Positions 19,889-31,432 of a stretch of DNA of 64,000 nt are shown here, one piece after another (the first letter of the stretch is position 1; each line of letters starts with the position of its first letter). The stretch lies in NCBI RefSeq assembly GCF_963855985.1, contig NC_087099.1, positions 1,084,001-1,148,000 of the forward strand, read 5' to 3'. Below the pieces are notes generated by a model. That model had not been told where the DNA came from and ran no database searches. It saw only the letters and a program-made list of their open reading frames with translations. This DNA is from Ostrinia nubilalis (lineage: Eukaryota > Arthropoda > Insecta > Lepidoptera > Crambidae). Both the position numbers and the translations under genes were made by a program.

Positions 19889-22216
19889 GCTAGCTATTGT
19901 TTTGAATTTGTTTCATCAATTATTCGCTTGACTTTTGTTATTTAGGTTCTATTTTTAGAACAGACTAACATTTAGCTAACTTTCGTCTTGTTATTTTCTC
20001 TCTCCATTGTAATAATCACCAAATTATGTCTGAAATTGCCCACTTGTTCCTTTACTTATCAACGCCTTGAGTACAAATTAGTGACAAAAATAGACGAAAT
20101 TATTTTTACACTTGACAAAAATACAATTTTATTGAAGAATGCTTTGATTTTAATTTCTTCTGAACTCCAAATCTTCAAACTTAAAGATGGACCTTGTTAA
20201 GTCGTTTGCCATTTTGTTTCAGTGCAAGAACATTTGTCATAAGGAAATTTAATTTGAAAGCAGATGTTGGTAGTTTGTTAAAGTTGTCGTTAGATAAGTA
20301 TTGTTGTGAGAGAGACAATACGAATAAGTACAATAAAACTTTGAATAATCTTCTTCTTCTAAGTAGATAAGCTCTGTTTGTAAAATATTTTTTACTTAAA
20401 TCTTAAATTAAAGGAGCAAAGAACAGTGGGCGGGATAATGTAATTTTTATTTTATTTGAAATGTATGTTTAGGTAATGCAAAAAAAAAAGTATCCGTGAA
20501 ATTACGAAGTTCTTATTTAGCCGAGCGGATATATTTTTCAGTCTCTTTAAAGTGAGGTCACACCGACCTCATCATGCAGAGGTTTACAGTGTCATGAATA
20601 ATGTGCCTCGGTCCAAAAATCCGGTGACATTATAACGTACCTACCCTTCAAGGGACACGAACAAAGGTCCGCGAGCCCAGTCGTTAACATTTGGCTTTAT
20701 GGCCGTCGGAAATGAACGAGCAAACATAATGTATCGGCCTTTGTGGATGGCATCATTAAAGGGGCGATATAATATCGCACGTCGTTTAGTTGTTTTCCAC
20801 CATTACTCTGACGTCATTCTAATCTTTTGGTTTGTACTGCGTTCAGGTGGCGGTAGAGATGACAGCGCATCACATGTTTAGCAAACTTCGTCGTTCATTT
20901 GTTCTCTCACTTGTGCAATTACCTACACCATAAAATCCACCACTAGGCAGAACCGTTAAAGAAGAAGTTAACATCTATTCACAAAATAGAAATGAATCAG
21001 CCTTCTAAATGTTCGCCCATAGCAACGAAAGAATCAAAAGAAGTAACTCACGTTATCGATTCCCTGAACATTAATTTATTCGTTATTCGTCATCCTTGTA
21101 TATTTCATTCTGCTGTAATAAAACTCACTTTATTTTGTTCTTAACTAAGGAGAATACCAAAGCGATTACTTTCGTATCATGAACGCTGTAGTGCTATTCG
21201 TACTATACGCGTCGAAATATTTTAATAAATGGGTGGTACGCGGCACACACACCAACTTTTAGTTCGGGTGATGTGAGCAAAAAATGTAATTTGAAAAATT
21301 CATAACGCCCAAAACAAGACCTTCATTATTTGGGCTACGGCTTCAAAGTCGCCGGCTGATATTAAATTCCACACTTCTGATGAAAATCTGGACATCAGCG
21401 TTTAATTGCGTTGGAAAGTATCATATAAAATACTTAATAGTGTTTATGAAAACATAATTCCAAAAAAGAATGTTAATCGATTGGGCATCATTAATTTGGT
21501 TTTTGGGTACTTCTCATTTACACTCAAATTTGATGGTCACGCAATAATAGTTCATAAACGGTATAAGTTAGAACAATAACTTTGAAATCAGGTGATAACA
21601 TATCTATTTAGCTACATACAAAATAAATTTTATCGTAATAGAAGCAAAAATAATACGAAAACATCACATGAAACGATACAAAACGGGGTCATTTTTCGCG
21701 TTCTCATCGTGTCACACCTTCGGTTGCAATGAAACATTTGGTTGCTGCATTCACAATTTTCATTCAATTTGTGTGTAGCATATACTAAAATCATCGTAAT
21801 TAAATATACTTTCCACACAATAGTAAAAAAAATATCTTCTTATAATTATTTTGAATTGAGGAAGGAAAATACGTTGGTCACACGATTTCAGGTACCTAAA
21901 ATTTTGAGTAATCATACAAGATTGCCGTTAAACCGAACACCATCAACCAATCACTGTGTTCTATTCGGTTAACGTCAGTCGCGCTCCTGCCATTGCGGAG
22001 GTGAGATAAGTCGATCGTCGCCCCGCGAAAAAAATACGTAACTTTTTGTGATTATCCATAGACATTCCGTCGCTTGCTTGATCAATATTTTCTACCTCTA
22101 AAATTTAAACAATTTAATTGAAACTTAGGCCATTGAAAACTTAACATGTTAGACTTATTTGTGTAGTATTCGACTTGAACCGTTAAACTCAAATTTAGGG
22201 ATAATGAATAAAAAAC
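19889..22216. other. Intergenic, no recognised feature
   Basis: 2.3 kb of AT-rich DNA. Frames here (19988, 20699, 21742) are short and without signatures. No tRNA or clear repeat. Confidence 0.4.
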
Positions 22217-24026
22217 TAAAATTTTCGTCACCTTCGTGGCATCACCTTCGTGGTGTTTTATACACGAAGGTGATTTTAGGCCACGAAAGTGATTTCTTGC
22301 TTTGGTTTATTTTAAAATATAATGACTGGTGTTTAAGTTTTTACAATATTTTAATAACGAATAAATTATACGTGTTAAGTAGAGTTCAATACATCAATAA
22401 AAAAATAAGGGCCTCGTATTTTTTTTGTCTGTATGACTGTATGTATGTCTGTATATGTGACTGTGTATCTGTTTGTGAGATTTTAATCTAAAGTTTGAGT
22501 TAAAAGTTGTAAAGCAAAAACACGAGGCCATCTGGCCTCAATAAATAAACATATTTTTTGTTGAGGGACTGATAAGTTAAGAGTTCTTTTTAATTGAGGT
22601 ACTGATAATCCTTTTTTTTGCTTCTTTAGCATTTCAGAATGCCACCAGTATCACCCTTAAAACCAATTGCGTAGAATCTTGTAACTTAGTAGGTGACGTT
22701 ATCGGTAAAATTTTATCTTGTATTTAACCTTTAACCGACGACGTGATTTTTTTGTCACGTCGTCTGCGACGTGCGGTCTGTGGGACCGCTATACTGTTTA
22801 CTCAAAAAATAATCATTTTTTGTATAAAAGTATATTGGATTTATATTTTTTGAGAACATTATAGTATTACTAATAAACGTACTAATAATTTGTGAGGAAA
22901 TAATGTATATTATTTATTTAAATATGGCTAATACTTTTTTGACCCTTAATTTCATTGAAATTACACTAAAGCTCAATAATACCTTTAAAACTTGTAAATT
23001 TTAACCAAATTAAGAAAAACTATACTTCTTCCTAAATATAGTGAACATAATGAATAAAATAAAAATAAATGATACATACATTACATGCACAAAAAAAAAA
23101 TTGACGTAAGGTAAACATTAGGCATAATCTGGACATATTTTTTTACCGCATGCCAAGCATTTTCGGTATGCATAGGTAACACCTGTAAGATAATTTCGTT
23201 TGCAATTTAGGTGGACTAAAATGTACGTCTTTTTTGCAGCTGGTGCAATGATATCAGGCTGATTTGGCATGTCAGAGCCAATAATACTGTCACTGTTTGC
23301 TTTACCACCCGTTCCGCGGTATTTTTTTACAGACTACCATCTTTTACATAATATTATGTCCTAATATCAATATATCAGTAGGAAATGTCTTTCTCTAGGT
23401 TGTGATGGCCCAGTATCCATCATTTTTACACAAAATCAGTCGTCTAAAACAAAAACGCAAGTTTTAGTATGGTACAAAAATGTTACGTAGTCTGCGACGT
23501 GCGGTCCCACAGACCGCTGTCGAACTTTGAATCGAAGTATCTTATTAAAACTGCCCTCATCGATGTAACCACTACCTGTAATGGCGTATGGGTAACTAAA
23601 CTCGAAGGTACTGAGACGCTCGGGACACGGGAGTAAGTAGAACATTGCAATCCAGAAATTTCAAAAACCGGAGCGGTCTGTGAGACCGCACGTCGTCGGT
23701 TAAAGGTTAAGTACCTACTTATTTATATTATGTTATTGCCATTTATCTATGAAAATAAGACAAAATATATGTTTTATAAATACTTAAGAGTCATTTACAG
23801 TAGTAAAGTTTGAAAAAAATATTGCTGTGAAGTACAGAATCACTTTCGTGGCATCAAAAAATTCAAAACGTTAAAGCTTCCAAACCTGACTCACCATTTG
23901 ACTGATTTACTGAGAATACACTCTTCACATCAAGCGCTACAATTTTTGTTTACAAAAAGTTGAAATAAGTTAAAAATAAAATTTGCCACGAAGGTGACGA
24001 TGAGAACCGTGGCGATGAGAAATACC
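22217..24026. mobile_element. Element with CACGAAGGTGA inverted ends, interrupted
   Basis: TTTTCGTCACCTTCGTGGCA at 22223-22242 and the inverse GCCACGAAGGTGACGATGAG near 23985. Further copies of the motif lie inside both ends (22246-22260, 22263-22290, 23838-23852). The piggyBac-type element 22728-23706 is inserted within it. Confidence 0.45.
22728..23706. mobile_element. piggyBac-type element, 979 bp, perfect TTAA flanks
   Basis: Ends CCTTTAACCGACGACGTG and its exact inverse, flanked by TTAA at 22724-22727 and 23707-23710. Subterminal palindromes (GCGGTCTGTGGGACCGC type) occur near both ends and again at 23500. A Cys-rich minus frame around 23240-23120 could be a decayed transposase C-terminus, but frameshifts and stops prevent a firm call. 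Confidence 0.75.
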
Positions 24027-24073
24027 CTTTTAATCTATACTTATAAAAAATCTGTAGAGAGGTCAATTCTGTA

Positions 24074-25123
24074 GGGGAGCGAGGGGCTTGTTGTAACAGT
24101 TTTCATTAAAACTAATATATCATGAGATCTATTGATTAAATGTCTACTAAATAAAGATGGATGGATGCTGTAACTCTTCCTGTACCAAATCAAGTAAAAA
24201 TAATACCAAAAATATTGGTCATTATTTTACAATCAATTATTTTCTAGAAGAAGTGCGGTGTTACAACTTACCTCGTGCTTGGGGCAAGTTGTAACATCTA
24301 CCGGGGCAAGTAGTAACGCCAAAAAAAAAACGACAATAATACCTTTAATCATTTATTCTTTGCTTGTTTTTTAATAAAATTCACATCTTTTAAAAGTAAG
24401 TATTATACAGGGTGTTAGGTAAATGGGTTTATGAGCCGACACTAGCCCATGTTAACATGGGCATATAAATGATATGGTGAAGTCAGAAATTTGATATCAT
24501 CATTTAATTTTTTTTAATTTTCATACAAAATAAATTTTATAAAATCCGATTTGTATGAAAATTAAAATAACTAAAATGAAGATACACTTTTTTAATTAAA
24601 AATTAAAATAACTAAAATGAAGATACACTTTTTTAGTAAGCAACACCTAAAAATTAAGTAACAAGCAGTCTTATTTAGTTAAACACTACTTGTTTACTTG
24701 TTATTGTAACATGTTACAACAAGCCCCCGCATTTTGTTACAACTAACCCCATGGTATGATTTTTAACATTTATCAAGATAACTATTTAAACAATTTAGCA
24801 ATCATAAAAACTGTTACACATTATCAGAGATAGATAAATTTGAATGGAAATAAGATATAGAACATTTGAAATTAGTCAGTAATAATAACGCAAACCGAAA
24901 TTTTACGACAGTACAATTTTATATTACCTGGCAAAAATGAAGCACGTGCACACTTCCGCTCACTGCGCCGGCCGGCGGGACAGTAGCTATGGCCACATGA
25001 TACGGCGCGGTTTATAGGTTAAATCGAGTCAAAGACATACGTCAATTGCGTTTAAGATCCTAGTGAAAAGAGCCTGTTACTAACTTACTACTTACCCCTG
25101 TTACAACAAGCCCCTCGCTCCCC
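24074..25123. mobile_element. TIR element with TA target duplication and GTTACAAC subterminal motifs
   Basis: Ends GGGGAGCGAGGGGCTTGTTG and its inverse, flanked by TA. Several copies of the GGGGCAAGTTGTAACA motif lie inside (24261-24317, 24712-24750), as expected for transposase-binding arrays. It also carries a copy of repeat E (24405-24560) and a 38-bp tandem duplication at about 24560-24636. No long frame. Confidence 0.7.
24405..24560 (+). repeat. Interspersed repeat E, copy 1
   Basis: It begins ACAGGGTGTTAGGTAAATGG and contains CCATGTTAACATGGGCATAT; two more copies lie at 55362 and 59151 (inverted). Confidence 0.65.
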
Positions 25124-25204
25124 TACATGAAATATATTTTCAAAATAACTATCAGGGAGTGATTAGTGATCGATACTGATGCCAAAAATGCAATCAGTAA
25201 AATT

Positions 25205-25237
<33 letters not shown>

Positions 25238-26213
25238 ATGTTCCTTATAGAAACAAAAACTACTCGACGGATTTTAACGAAACTTGGTACAATTATTCTT
25301 CATACTCCTGGGCAGGTTATAGGATACTTAGGAATTCCCACGGGAACGGGCATTAGCGGGAAAACCCTTTTGTATGAAAAATCTAAACCGCTTAAGTTAG
25401 ACGCTTGAAATTTGGCAAGCAGGTACCTTAGTAAACTTAAAGCTTAGCTATAACAGGATATTGCAAAATTCCTACGGGAACGGGAATTAGCGAGAAAAAA
25501 CATTTGTATGAAAAAATCTAAGCCACGTAAGATAGACGCTTGAAATTTGGCATGCAGGTACCTTAGTAAATTTAAAGCTTAGTTACAACAGGATATTGCA
25601 AAATTCTCACGGTAACGGGAGTTAGCGGGAAAAAACATTTGAATGAAAAAATCTAAACCGCGTAAATTAGACGCTTAAAATTTGGCATGCAGGTACATTA
25701 GTAAACTTAAAGCTTAGTTACAACAGGATATTGCAAAATTCCCACGGGAACTGGAATTAGCGGGAAATTCCTTTTGTATGACTGACTCACTGACATACCC
25801 ACGCACAGCCTAAACGGCTAAACGTAGGCACTTGAAATTTATAAGGGACGTAGCTTAGGTACCGTAGAGGTGCACTAAGAAAGGAATTTCCGAAATTCCC
25901 ACAGGAACAGGAATTACCGGGAAAATCCTTTTGGATGAAAAATCTAAACCACTTAAGTTAGACGCTTGAAATTTGGCATGCAGGTCCCTTAGTAAACTTA
26001 AAGCTTAGTTACAACAGGATATTGCGAAATTCTAACGGGAACGGGAGTTAGCAGGAAAAAACATTTGTATGAAAAAATCTAAACCGCGTAAGATAGATGA
26101 AGGGGGTAAAACGGGATCCACGCGTACGAAGTCGCGGGCGGCCGCTAGTATTACTTAAAATAACATAAATTCATCCATTTATTGGTGTTGCAGAAAAGCA
26201 ATTAAAGAAGAAC

Positions 26214-26961
26214 GGTCATCTGTGACCCAGGCCCGACAGAAACGAGACATACCTCAGTTTTTTTGTCATGTCTTAATTAGTTAAATTATATATTTTTTAT
26301 ATTCGAAATCTATGTATAACACCAAAATATTACCCTTTGTTTTTGTTCAGGCGTTATAGAAAAACTAATACAAAATGCCATAATTATCAGCAAAATTGGT
26401 AAATGTATGTACCTAAATGGCTATTACAGCTGCTATGGAATGTATCTAGGTGACCTGGAGATACAACCGGATTATACAGGGTGGAAACGAGAAGTTACAA
26501 AATCCAAAAATTCAATGTTACCAGCTTCCATAATCTGTAACCTGTTATTGGTACCATTTGAAAGAGCTCGTGAAGCACTTTCAGAATCAGTAACTAGTTT
26601 TTCGATATCTTGTCTTGTATAGTTTAGAAATAATCGAGTGAGATCACTTATCGTTCCATATGTATAACCATCCTGTATAATCCGGCTGTATCTCCAGGTC
26701 ACCTAGATACATTCCATAGCAGCTGTAATAGACATTTAGGTACATAATATATTTACCAATTTTGGTGATAAATAGGCATTTTGTATTAGTTTTTGTATAA
26801 CGTCTGAACAAAAACAAAGGGTAATATTTTGGTGTTATACATAGATTTCGAATATAAAAAATATATAATTTAACTAATTAAGACATGACAAAAAAACTGA
26901 GGTATGTCTCGTTTCTGTCGGGTCTGGGTTTTTTTTGTATGGGGCGTGACCGTTCTTCTTT
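26214..26961. mobile_element. Fold-back element with about 280-bp arms
   Basis: Arms run 26214-26490 and 26665-26961 as inverted near-copies, from AAAGAAGAACGGTCA to its inverse. The right arm has a short insertion (GGGTTTTTTTTGTATGG). The loop is about 175 bp. Incidental frames on both strands come from the symmetry. Confidence 0.8.
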
Positions 26962-28487
26962 GAAATAGCTAAGATCTGAAGAACATGCACTTAGCACAAC
27001 ACGAACCCATATCAAGTTGCAAAGGGACGCACGACTATTAATTACCCCGGCGGCATTTATCTCCGTTTTTCTTAATTACAGGTGTTTAATTTTTCCAATT
27101 AGCCTCCGACTAATACTGAGTGAGTACCAGGCGGACAGGACACGGCAAGAGATGCTTTGTTCTTAATTAATCCAACTCTGCTTGCATCACGAGTGAAAAT
27201 AGATCTTAAACCTGAGACAAAGGGTAGGAAATAAACTATCACAGACCTCTAATGGAGGAGATTTCATTACCTAGCGCGCCACTAATAAAAGACCCATCTG
27301 ATTGAGTTTGCTAGTCGGTAAGAAAAGGGCATAGGACACATTTTAAGCACCTGAAAGGCCTTGCAAGAGTGGACACCCAGCCAGGTAATCAGTGCAGGAA
27401 TTACACTCGAGGAGACGCTTGTTTTATGATATACCTAACTTCGTCTTCGTTCGCGTGAAGTTCAAAAACCTCAAGCTTTTAAAAACTAATTAATTTATTA
27501 AATAATCAAGCCATCTGACGTGAAATTCTACCCAGATTCTTGTGAAATTTACACTGTCTAACTGTTACATTATTAGATTTTGAGTATAATTCGTTGAAAT
27601 GTAACATAAATATTTTGATTGTTTTTTTTTTTATTTGACGTGAAAGTCACGCAAGTTAGTCTTCTGTCACGGGTCATGAGATCTAACGAATCAATTTCAG
27701 ACGAAATAGCACTAATTTATTTATTCTGCCAATAAGATCTAGCCACTTAACGTGACCTAGCGTGGAATTGGATTGGCTGGAGACGCGATGGAGCCAGACA
27801 TGAGCCTGAAAGGAGACAATATAGCAGATTAGGCTAGATCTTCGCCTTTATTTGGGCCCGAAATCTTGCTTGATCCATCAATTTGTGCGTGAAAATAGAA
27901 TAACTACATACTTTCAAACAATGCTTAAGTAGGTACGTTGGTACTATCTTCTTCAGGTGCGATTGCGATCAAATACCTACTTTGTGCTGCATAAAAAAAA
28001 TTAAATTAATTTTATGGTGTGTAAGCCAGTATAAGTACAAGTTAATTAAAAATATTTGGATATTTATTTGGCTCGGGTCTGGGCATCTTTAAAAATCCAG
28101 CTTTTAGGCATGAAACGATTTCCAATGAAAACCTAATTGAATATTACCCTCGTCTAACAAAGTACCTGTCAATTAATTAAAATAATTAGTTTACACCGAT
28201 GGGTTTTCTTTGTAATCAAATCCAATATCGAATGAGAATCACAGTCACTCAAAACAAGTGTCTTGAAGTTTGTGACGATTGCTTGCAACTCGATATGCTT
28301 TCGACAAAATTCCGAATTTGAGAGAGAAGAGAACGCTCGAATGTTTAACGTAGCATCGACTCTTACTTAGTGGAAACGTCTTAGGACTTAGATTAAAAGA
28401 AAATATATTTTTAGAGAAGTATCAAGTAATTATTACCAAAGTTATTAGGTGTCATTTTCAGTGTTTTGAGTTACTGTAACGAATTTA
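26962..28487. other. Intergenic, no recognised feature
   Basis: AT-rich; no frame above 60 codons and no repeat boundary. Confidence 0.4.
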
Positions 28488-28529
28488 TACCTGAAAAAAA
28501 CACTCACATACGAGTGTTTTTTTCAGGTA
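28488..28529. repeat. Perfect 18-bp hairpin
   Basis: TACCTGAAAAAAACACTC and its exact inverse around a 6-nt loop. Possibly a very small MITE or a transcript hairpin. Confidence 0.7.
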
Positions 28530-29132
28530 TTTTCAGTATATTTTAAAAGAATTTGATAATACATTAACATTACCATTATTATTGTGATTTGTTTCTCTGT
28601 CCTTCTTTATTATGTAGTTATTTAGTATGTTGCCTCTTTTTAGGATACTCACCTACATGAATCTAAAGGTCTGCGGTAATCCTAAACCTGTAATTTAAAT
28701 GCCTAAGTCTAAACTGGTGTGGTAGATTAGGTACGTGTACTGGTTAATTGGGATGCCTTATCCCGAGAAACAGGTTTTAATAAAAGATTGAGTTACGCTA
28801 CTGTTGAACTTTCATAAAATTCCATACTAACAATCAATATTATAAAAATATTCTATTTCAGATATGGTGATAGCGAATATTTTTGTAATCCTAAAGCGTG
28901 AACAGAATACCTGCCGGTATTTCAAGGTTCAAGATGTGACAAATGGATTCCGGGGTCATTTGTCAGCGAGTAAAGATCACCCGGAACCCGGATGCATGTG
29001 GTAACCGATCGTAATATCCATCATACCTTTGGGTTATTGGAGGCCGCAATAAAGGGGATAGGTAAAAGTTTCATAGATAAACGAGAGCGATACAGAAATG
29101 AAAGTTAAACTACGAGTATTTTTACTTTCACA
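28530..29132. other. Intergenic, no recognised feature
   Basis: Nothing supported. Confidence 0.35.
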
Positions 29133-29325
29133 TCGTTCGTTCGTTCGTTTCAGCCAAATGACGTCCACTGCTGGACAAAGGACTTCTCCAAGGTTTTCCA
29201 TAATGAACGGTCCTGCGCTGCCCGCATCTAGGCTCTTCCAGTGACCTTTACCAGATCGTCGGTCCACCTAGTAGAAGGCCTGCCCACGCTACGTCTTCCA
29301 GCACGTAGTCGCCACTCGAGAACTT
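29133..29325 (-). mobile_element. RTE-type LINE tail with CGTT-repeat end
   Basis: Minus-oriented; GTGGACCGACGATCTGG and CAGCAGTGGACGTCATTTGG, followed by a (GAAC)n tail (CGTTCGTTCGTT on plus). Belongs with the copy at 56893. Confidence 0.7.
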
Positions 29326-29809
29326 TCACATAATCTGAAATAATTCACCTTTACGTAGGGTAGTTAAAAGCATTTTTAAAAGATAGAAATCCAAGATAAG
29401 AGAAACGTTGCTAGGGAATTTCTGTGTGTATTTATGGTAACCGTGAGTATATTATAATCAAAAACAATAAGCCAACTAGCTCCTCGCCTGAAACCGCTCT
29501 CCAGTAATGAAACCTTTGTGCAAACAAGGATTTGCGTGTGTCTGCCGCGTGTACGAGTATAGTACGTGGTGCCATAACTATGACTATGTACAAACGGCGG
29601 TTTGGTACGACACAGCCTAAAGAAGTTAAACTAATCTACAATGCAATTTTTGTGCAACATTTATAGGGTTTGAAGATTGTAAAATAAGAATAATTATATT
29701 CGTCAATTGGACTGAAATGACTGAGACTAGGTAAGAAAAAGGTAAAGTTTTAATGATGCAAAAAGAAAAATGGTTTTGAGGAGCAAATTGATTTCACGCA
29801 TCATAATAT
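29326..29809. other. Intergenic, no recognised feature
   Basis: Nothing supported. Confidence 0.35.
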
Positions 29810-29965
29810 TTTTCTAGACTGGAATTCACTGCCTGATACTGCCTTTCCCGAACACTTTATTCTAGGCCTCTTGAAGAAATAGGCACTTACAGGGCAGGTA
29901 TGTACTGCATCTCACTTAACAGCCCTTACCCATGTGACATGCAATAAATGATTTGAATTTGAAAC
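29810..29965 (+). mobile_element. LINE 3' end (CR1/Jockey-like)
   Basis: It reads LDWNSLPDTAFPEHF, the usual C-terminal pattern of these reverse transcriptases (WNSLP), with frame damage, and ends GCAATAAATGATTTGAATTTG, a polyadenylation-like tail. Confidence 0.55.
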
Positions 29966-30300
29966 ATCAGGTGTGATTACAGTAAAATATCTGCCTTGTT
30001 TTGCATAAAAAAAAAGGAATAACCTGTAATTATTCACCGAAGTATGTTACTAAAGGGTAGTTTAACGGAGGCTTTTCTCATCAGGCTGTACGTACTTATC
30101 TACAGCCTAATTAGACACACATCGCGTACAGCCGACGGATACGTTCGATTGTTCCAAGATATTTGCGGCTTGTCTGCACTAATTGGGAGCGAGCATCACT
30201 TGTAACTGGCGTGTGCTGCCGTGTCGTGTTCTGGCAGGAACATTGACAGATACATCCCGGTAACTATGAATGTATGGCTGTATGGTATAACATTACTAAT

Positions 30301-30394
30301 TATATGTCAACGTGAAATTGTGAACTCTGTTAGTTTACAATCTAACGCGGTATATTATAAACTGACAGAGTTCACAATTTCACGTTGACATATA
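30301..30394. repeat. 94-bp palindrome, about 36-bp stem
   Basis: TATATGTCAACGTGAAATTG ... GTGAACTCTGT and its inverse with a single mismatch; the loop is under 25 nt. A tiny MITE or hairpin RNA source. Confidence 0.8.
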
Positions 30395-31432
30395 CAAGGA
30401 ACGCAGGCTCGAACTTCGCCTCGTGAATCCACTCGTAACACAAGCATTTAGCAGGAGTTAACGGGACTATTAGTAATATGTATTTACCTCCCTAATATTC
30501 TTTATAGAAAGCGACAAAAAAACTGACTATTACCGTGCGAACTGATGAGGCGACAATACACAACGGTGTTATAGATAACTTGAAAAAATCGAACTGCCTT
30601 AGGCGGGAATTGAATTGAATTATTTATAATTTTCAAATTAGTTTGTGATGCGACTCTTAACGCTAAAAATTTAACAACAACGGTGTTAGTTTCGGACTGC
30701 CTATACGAGGGTCGGTAGTTCAATCTCTACAAAAGACTGAAATAAGACTCTTTTAAAAACGAAACAATAAAATTAAATACTGAGCAAGCTATCTGTTTAA
30801 CCCATAAATTCTCAAACGGTCGCATATGACCGCGTTACATTTATTGATTTATTGTCTCGATTTGCAGGGGTTCAATATTTATGAAATAGGCGAATGTCGG
30901 ATTCATCATAGTGTTAAGATGAATTCGACATTCGCCATTATGTTACCTTGATGGGATTTTCAGTGGCTTCCTCACTTTTGACCTTTTATAAGTAACTATT
31001 TTTCTTTTTGCCAATTTCAGAAATAAAGTGGGCGGGGACATACGTAGGAAGCAGAGAAATTGAAATAGTTTGGCTTAAAGTTAGAAAAACTTTTTTTAAA
31101 CAATTACTGATAAGCCCACGCATTTTTTTTGGGAACTTGTAGTCGCCATATTTAGAAATCTGACAATCATTTCCACTGGTTATTTATAGTGTTGTGACTG
31201 TTAGTTGGTTAAAGGATTAGTTAATTTCTGTTTATAAAGAAAATATTTTTTATTACGAATGTGAGAAATTTATATTCTGTGCTATATAAAAAAACTAATA
31301 TGATCATATATTATAAGTACTGCAATTTGAATAACAATCTCATGTTCAATGATAAAATTTACAACAATAAACGATTCACAATGTAAATGCGTTTCGAGCT
31401 CATAAGCATGACAGTCATTTTATTTATCTGTA
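30395..31432. other. Intergenic with one hairpin
   Basis: Contains the hairpin at 30889-30936 and a short segment (AACTTGAAAAAATCGAACTG near 30579) that recurs near 32509. Otherwise unrecognised. Confidence 0.35.
30889..30936. repeat. 19-bp-stem hairpin
   Basis: GGCGAATGTCGGATTCATC pairs with GATGAATTCGACATTCGCC (one mismatch) around a 10-nt loop. Confidence 0.65.

Larger units (their letters stand above)
24034..26148 (+). mobile_element. Helitron (Lep1-like) with internal tandem repeats and a nested TA-element
   Basis: It starts TCTATACTTATAAAAAATCTG after an A and ends GCGGGCGGCCGCTAG before a T. It contains a GTCT microsatellite (25206-25240) and, from about 25260 to 26100, a degenerate tandem array with about 134-bp spacing marked by GACGCTTGAAATTTGGCA (near 25400, 25535, 25668, 25960). 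A TIR element is inserted at 24074-25123. No Rep/helicase frame, so it is non-autonomous. Confidence 0.7.

Noticed and set aside
26407..26702. Overlapping frames on both strands
   Set aside because: They arise from the symmetry of the fold-back element and are not protein-like.
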